A stretch of DNA of 25,923 nt from XYD1-FULL-44-32 sp964355855 (GTDB taxonomy: Bacteria > Patescibacteriota > Minisyncoccia > Phycocordibacterales > XYD1-FULL-46-19): positions 1 to 25,923 of the forward strand of contig CAYHFD010000008.1 of NCBI GenBank assembly GCA_964355855.1, read 5' to 3'. Below are positions 25,912-25,923 of the stretch, in pieces. Numbering within the stretch: the stretch's first letter is position 1; each line of letters begins with the position of its first letter. Under the pieces are notes generated by a model, which had not been told where the DNA came from, searched no databases, and saw only the letters and a program-made list of their open reading frames with translations. A program made the position numbers and the translations under genes.

Positions 25912-25923
25912 ATGAAAAAATTT
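25912..25923 (+). CDS. Possible start of a gene truncated by the window end
   Basis: ATG AAA AAA TTT runs to the edge. TAGAAT (25899-25904) lies 7 nt before the ATG, with TTTACC 17 nt further upstream, the same leaderless layout as other genes here. Only four codons are visible, so the product is unknown. Confidence 0.3.

Noticed and set aside
1..25923. CRISPR array
   Set aside because: No regularly spaced direct repeats with unique spacers were found; the repeats seen are inverted and dispersed.

Overview
The window reads as a chromosomal stretch of a Patescibacteria/CPR bacterium, most likely Paceibacteria (Parcubacteria). This is inferred from moderately AT-rich DNA, short proteins, tightly packed cell-wall and information-processing genes, UGA used as a normal stop (mraY, ftsW), presence of bL9, and short GC-rich palindromes of the kind scattered through Parcubacteria genomes. 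No rRNA, tRNA or CRISPR was recognised.

Layout. 1-2735 is an accessory region: a multi-stem structured element, a small membrane protein, a HEPN-like protein, an HNH-type protein with a zinc-ribbon partner 3 nt downstream, and two small ORFs. 2851-13426 holds rmuC, a divergent guanylate kinase-like gene, rplU, a PgeF/laccase-domain gene, recR, dnaB, cysS, corA, an S41 protease, rplI, rpmA and a small membrane-anchored protein. 13427-15459 is gene-poor: two candidate small RNAs with their own promoters and terminators, a 39-aa ORF, a lysozyme-fold protein and a dispersed repeat. 15460-17836 has an M23 (EnvC-like) murein hydrolase factor and three small independently transcribed genes. 17894-25592 is a minus-strand block scpA, scpB, dacA, mraY, ftsW, murG, gltX (sister-chromosome condensation, peptidoglycan synthesis, tRNA charging). 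It is interrupted by a plus-strand lipoprotein gene between scpA and scpB. The right end contains a large inverted repeat with a terminator, then the probable start of another gene.

The most striking feature is a family of four elements with long terminal inverted repeats (CCCGTTAGAG...CTCTAACGGG). Three have a core of about 113 bp; the fourth is 242 bp because two other repeats have inserted into it. Each ends directly against the ATG of the downstream gene (rmuC, recR, gltX, murG) and begins at or near the stop of the upstream ORF. Three have 5-bp target duplications that include the ATG (ATGGA, ATGAA, A[C/T]GAA). Removing them in silico restores overlapping stop/start junctions of the ATGA or TAATG type. 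The arms vary between copies but stay complementary, and the three alignable copies share one orientation relative to the downstream gene. They look like start-codon-targeted MITE-like elements that insert into translationally coupled gene junctions without destroying either ORF.

A second theme is two styles of expression. Core genes commonly have a TATAAT-like -10 box only 5-9 nt before the ATG, implying leaderless mRNAs, which corrects several start codons. A set of small accessory genes instead has strong Shine-Dalgarno sites and private, near-perfect palindromic terminators.
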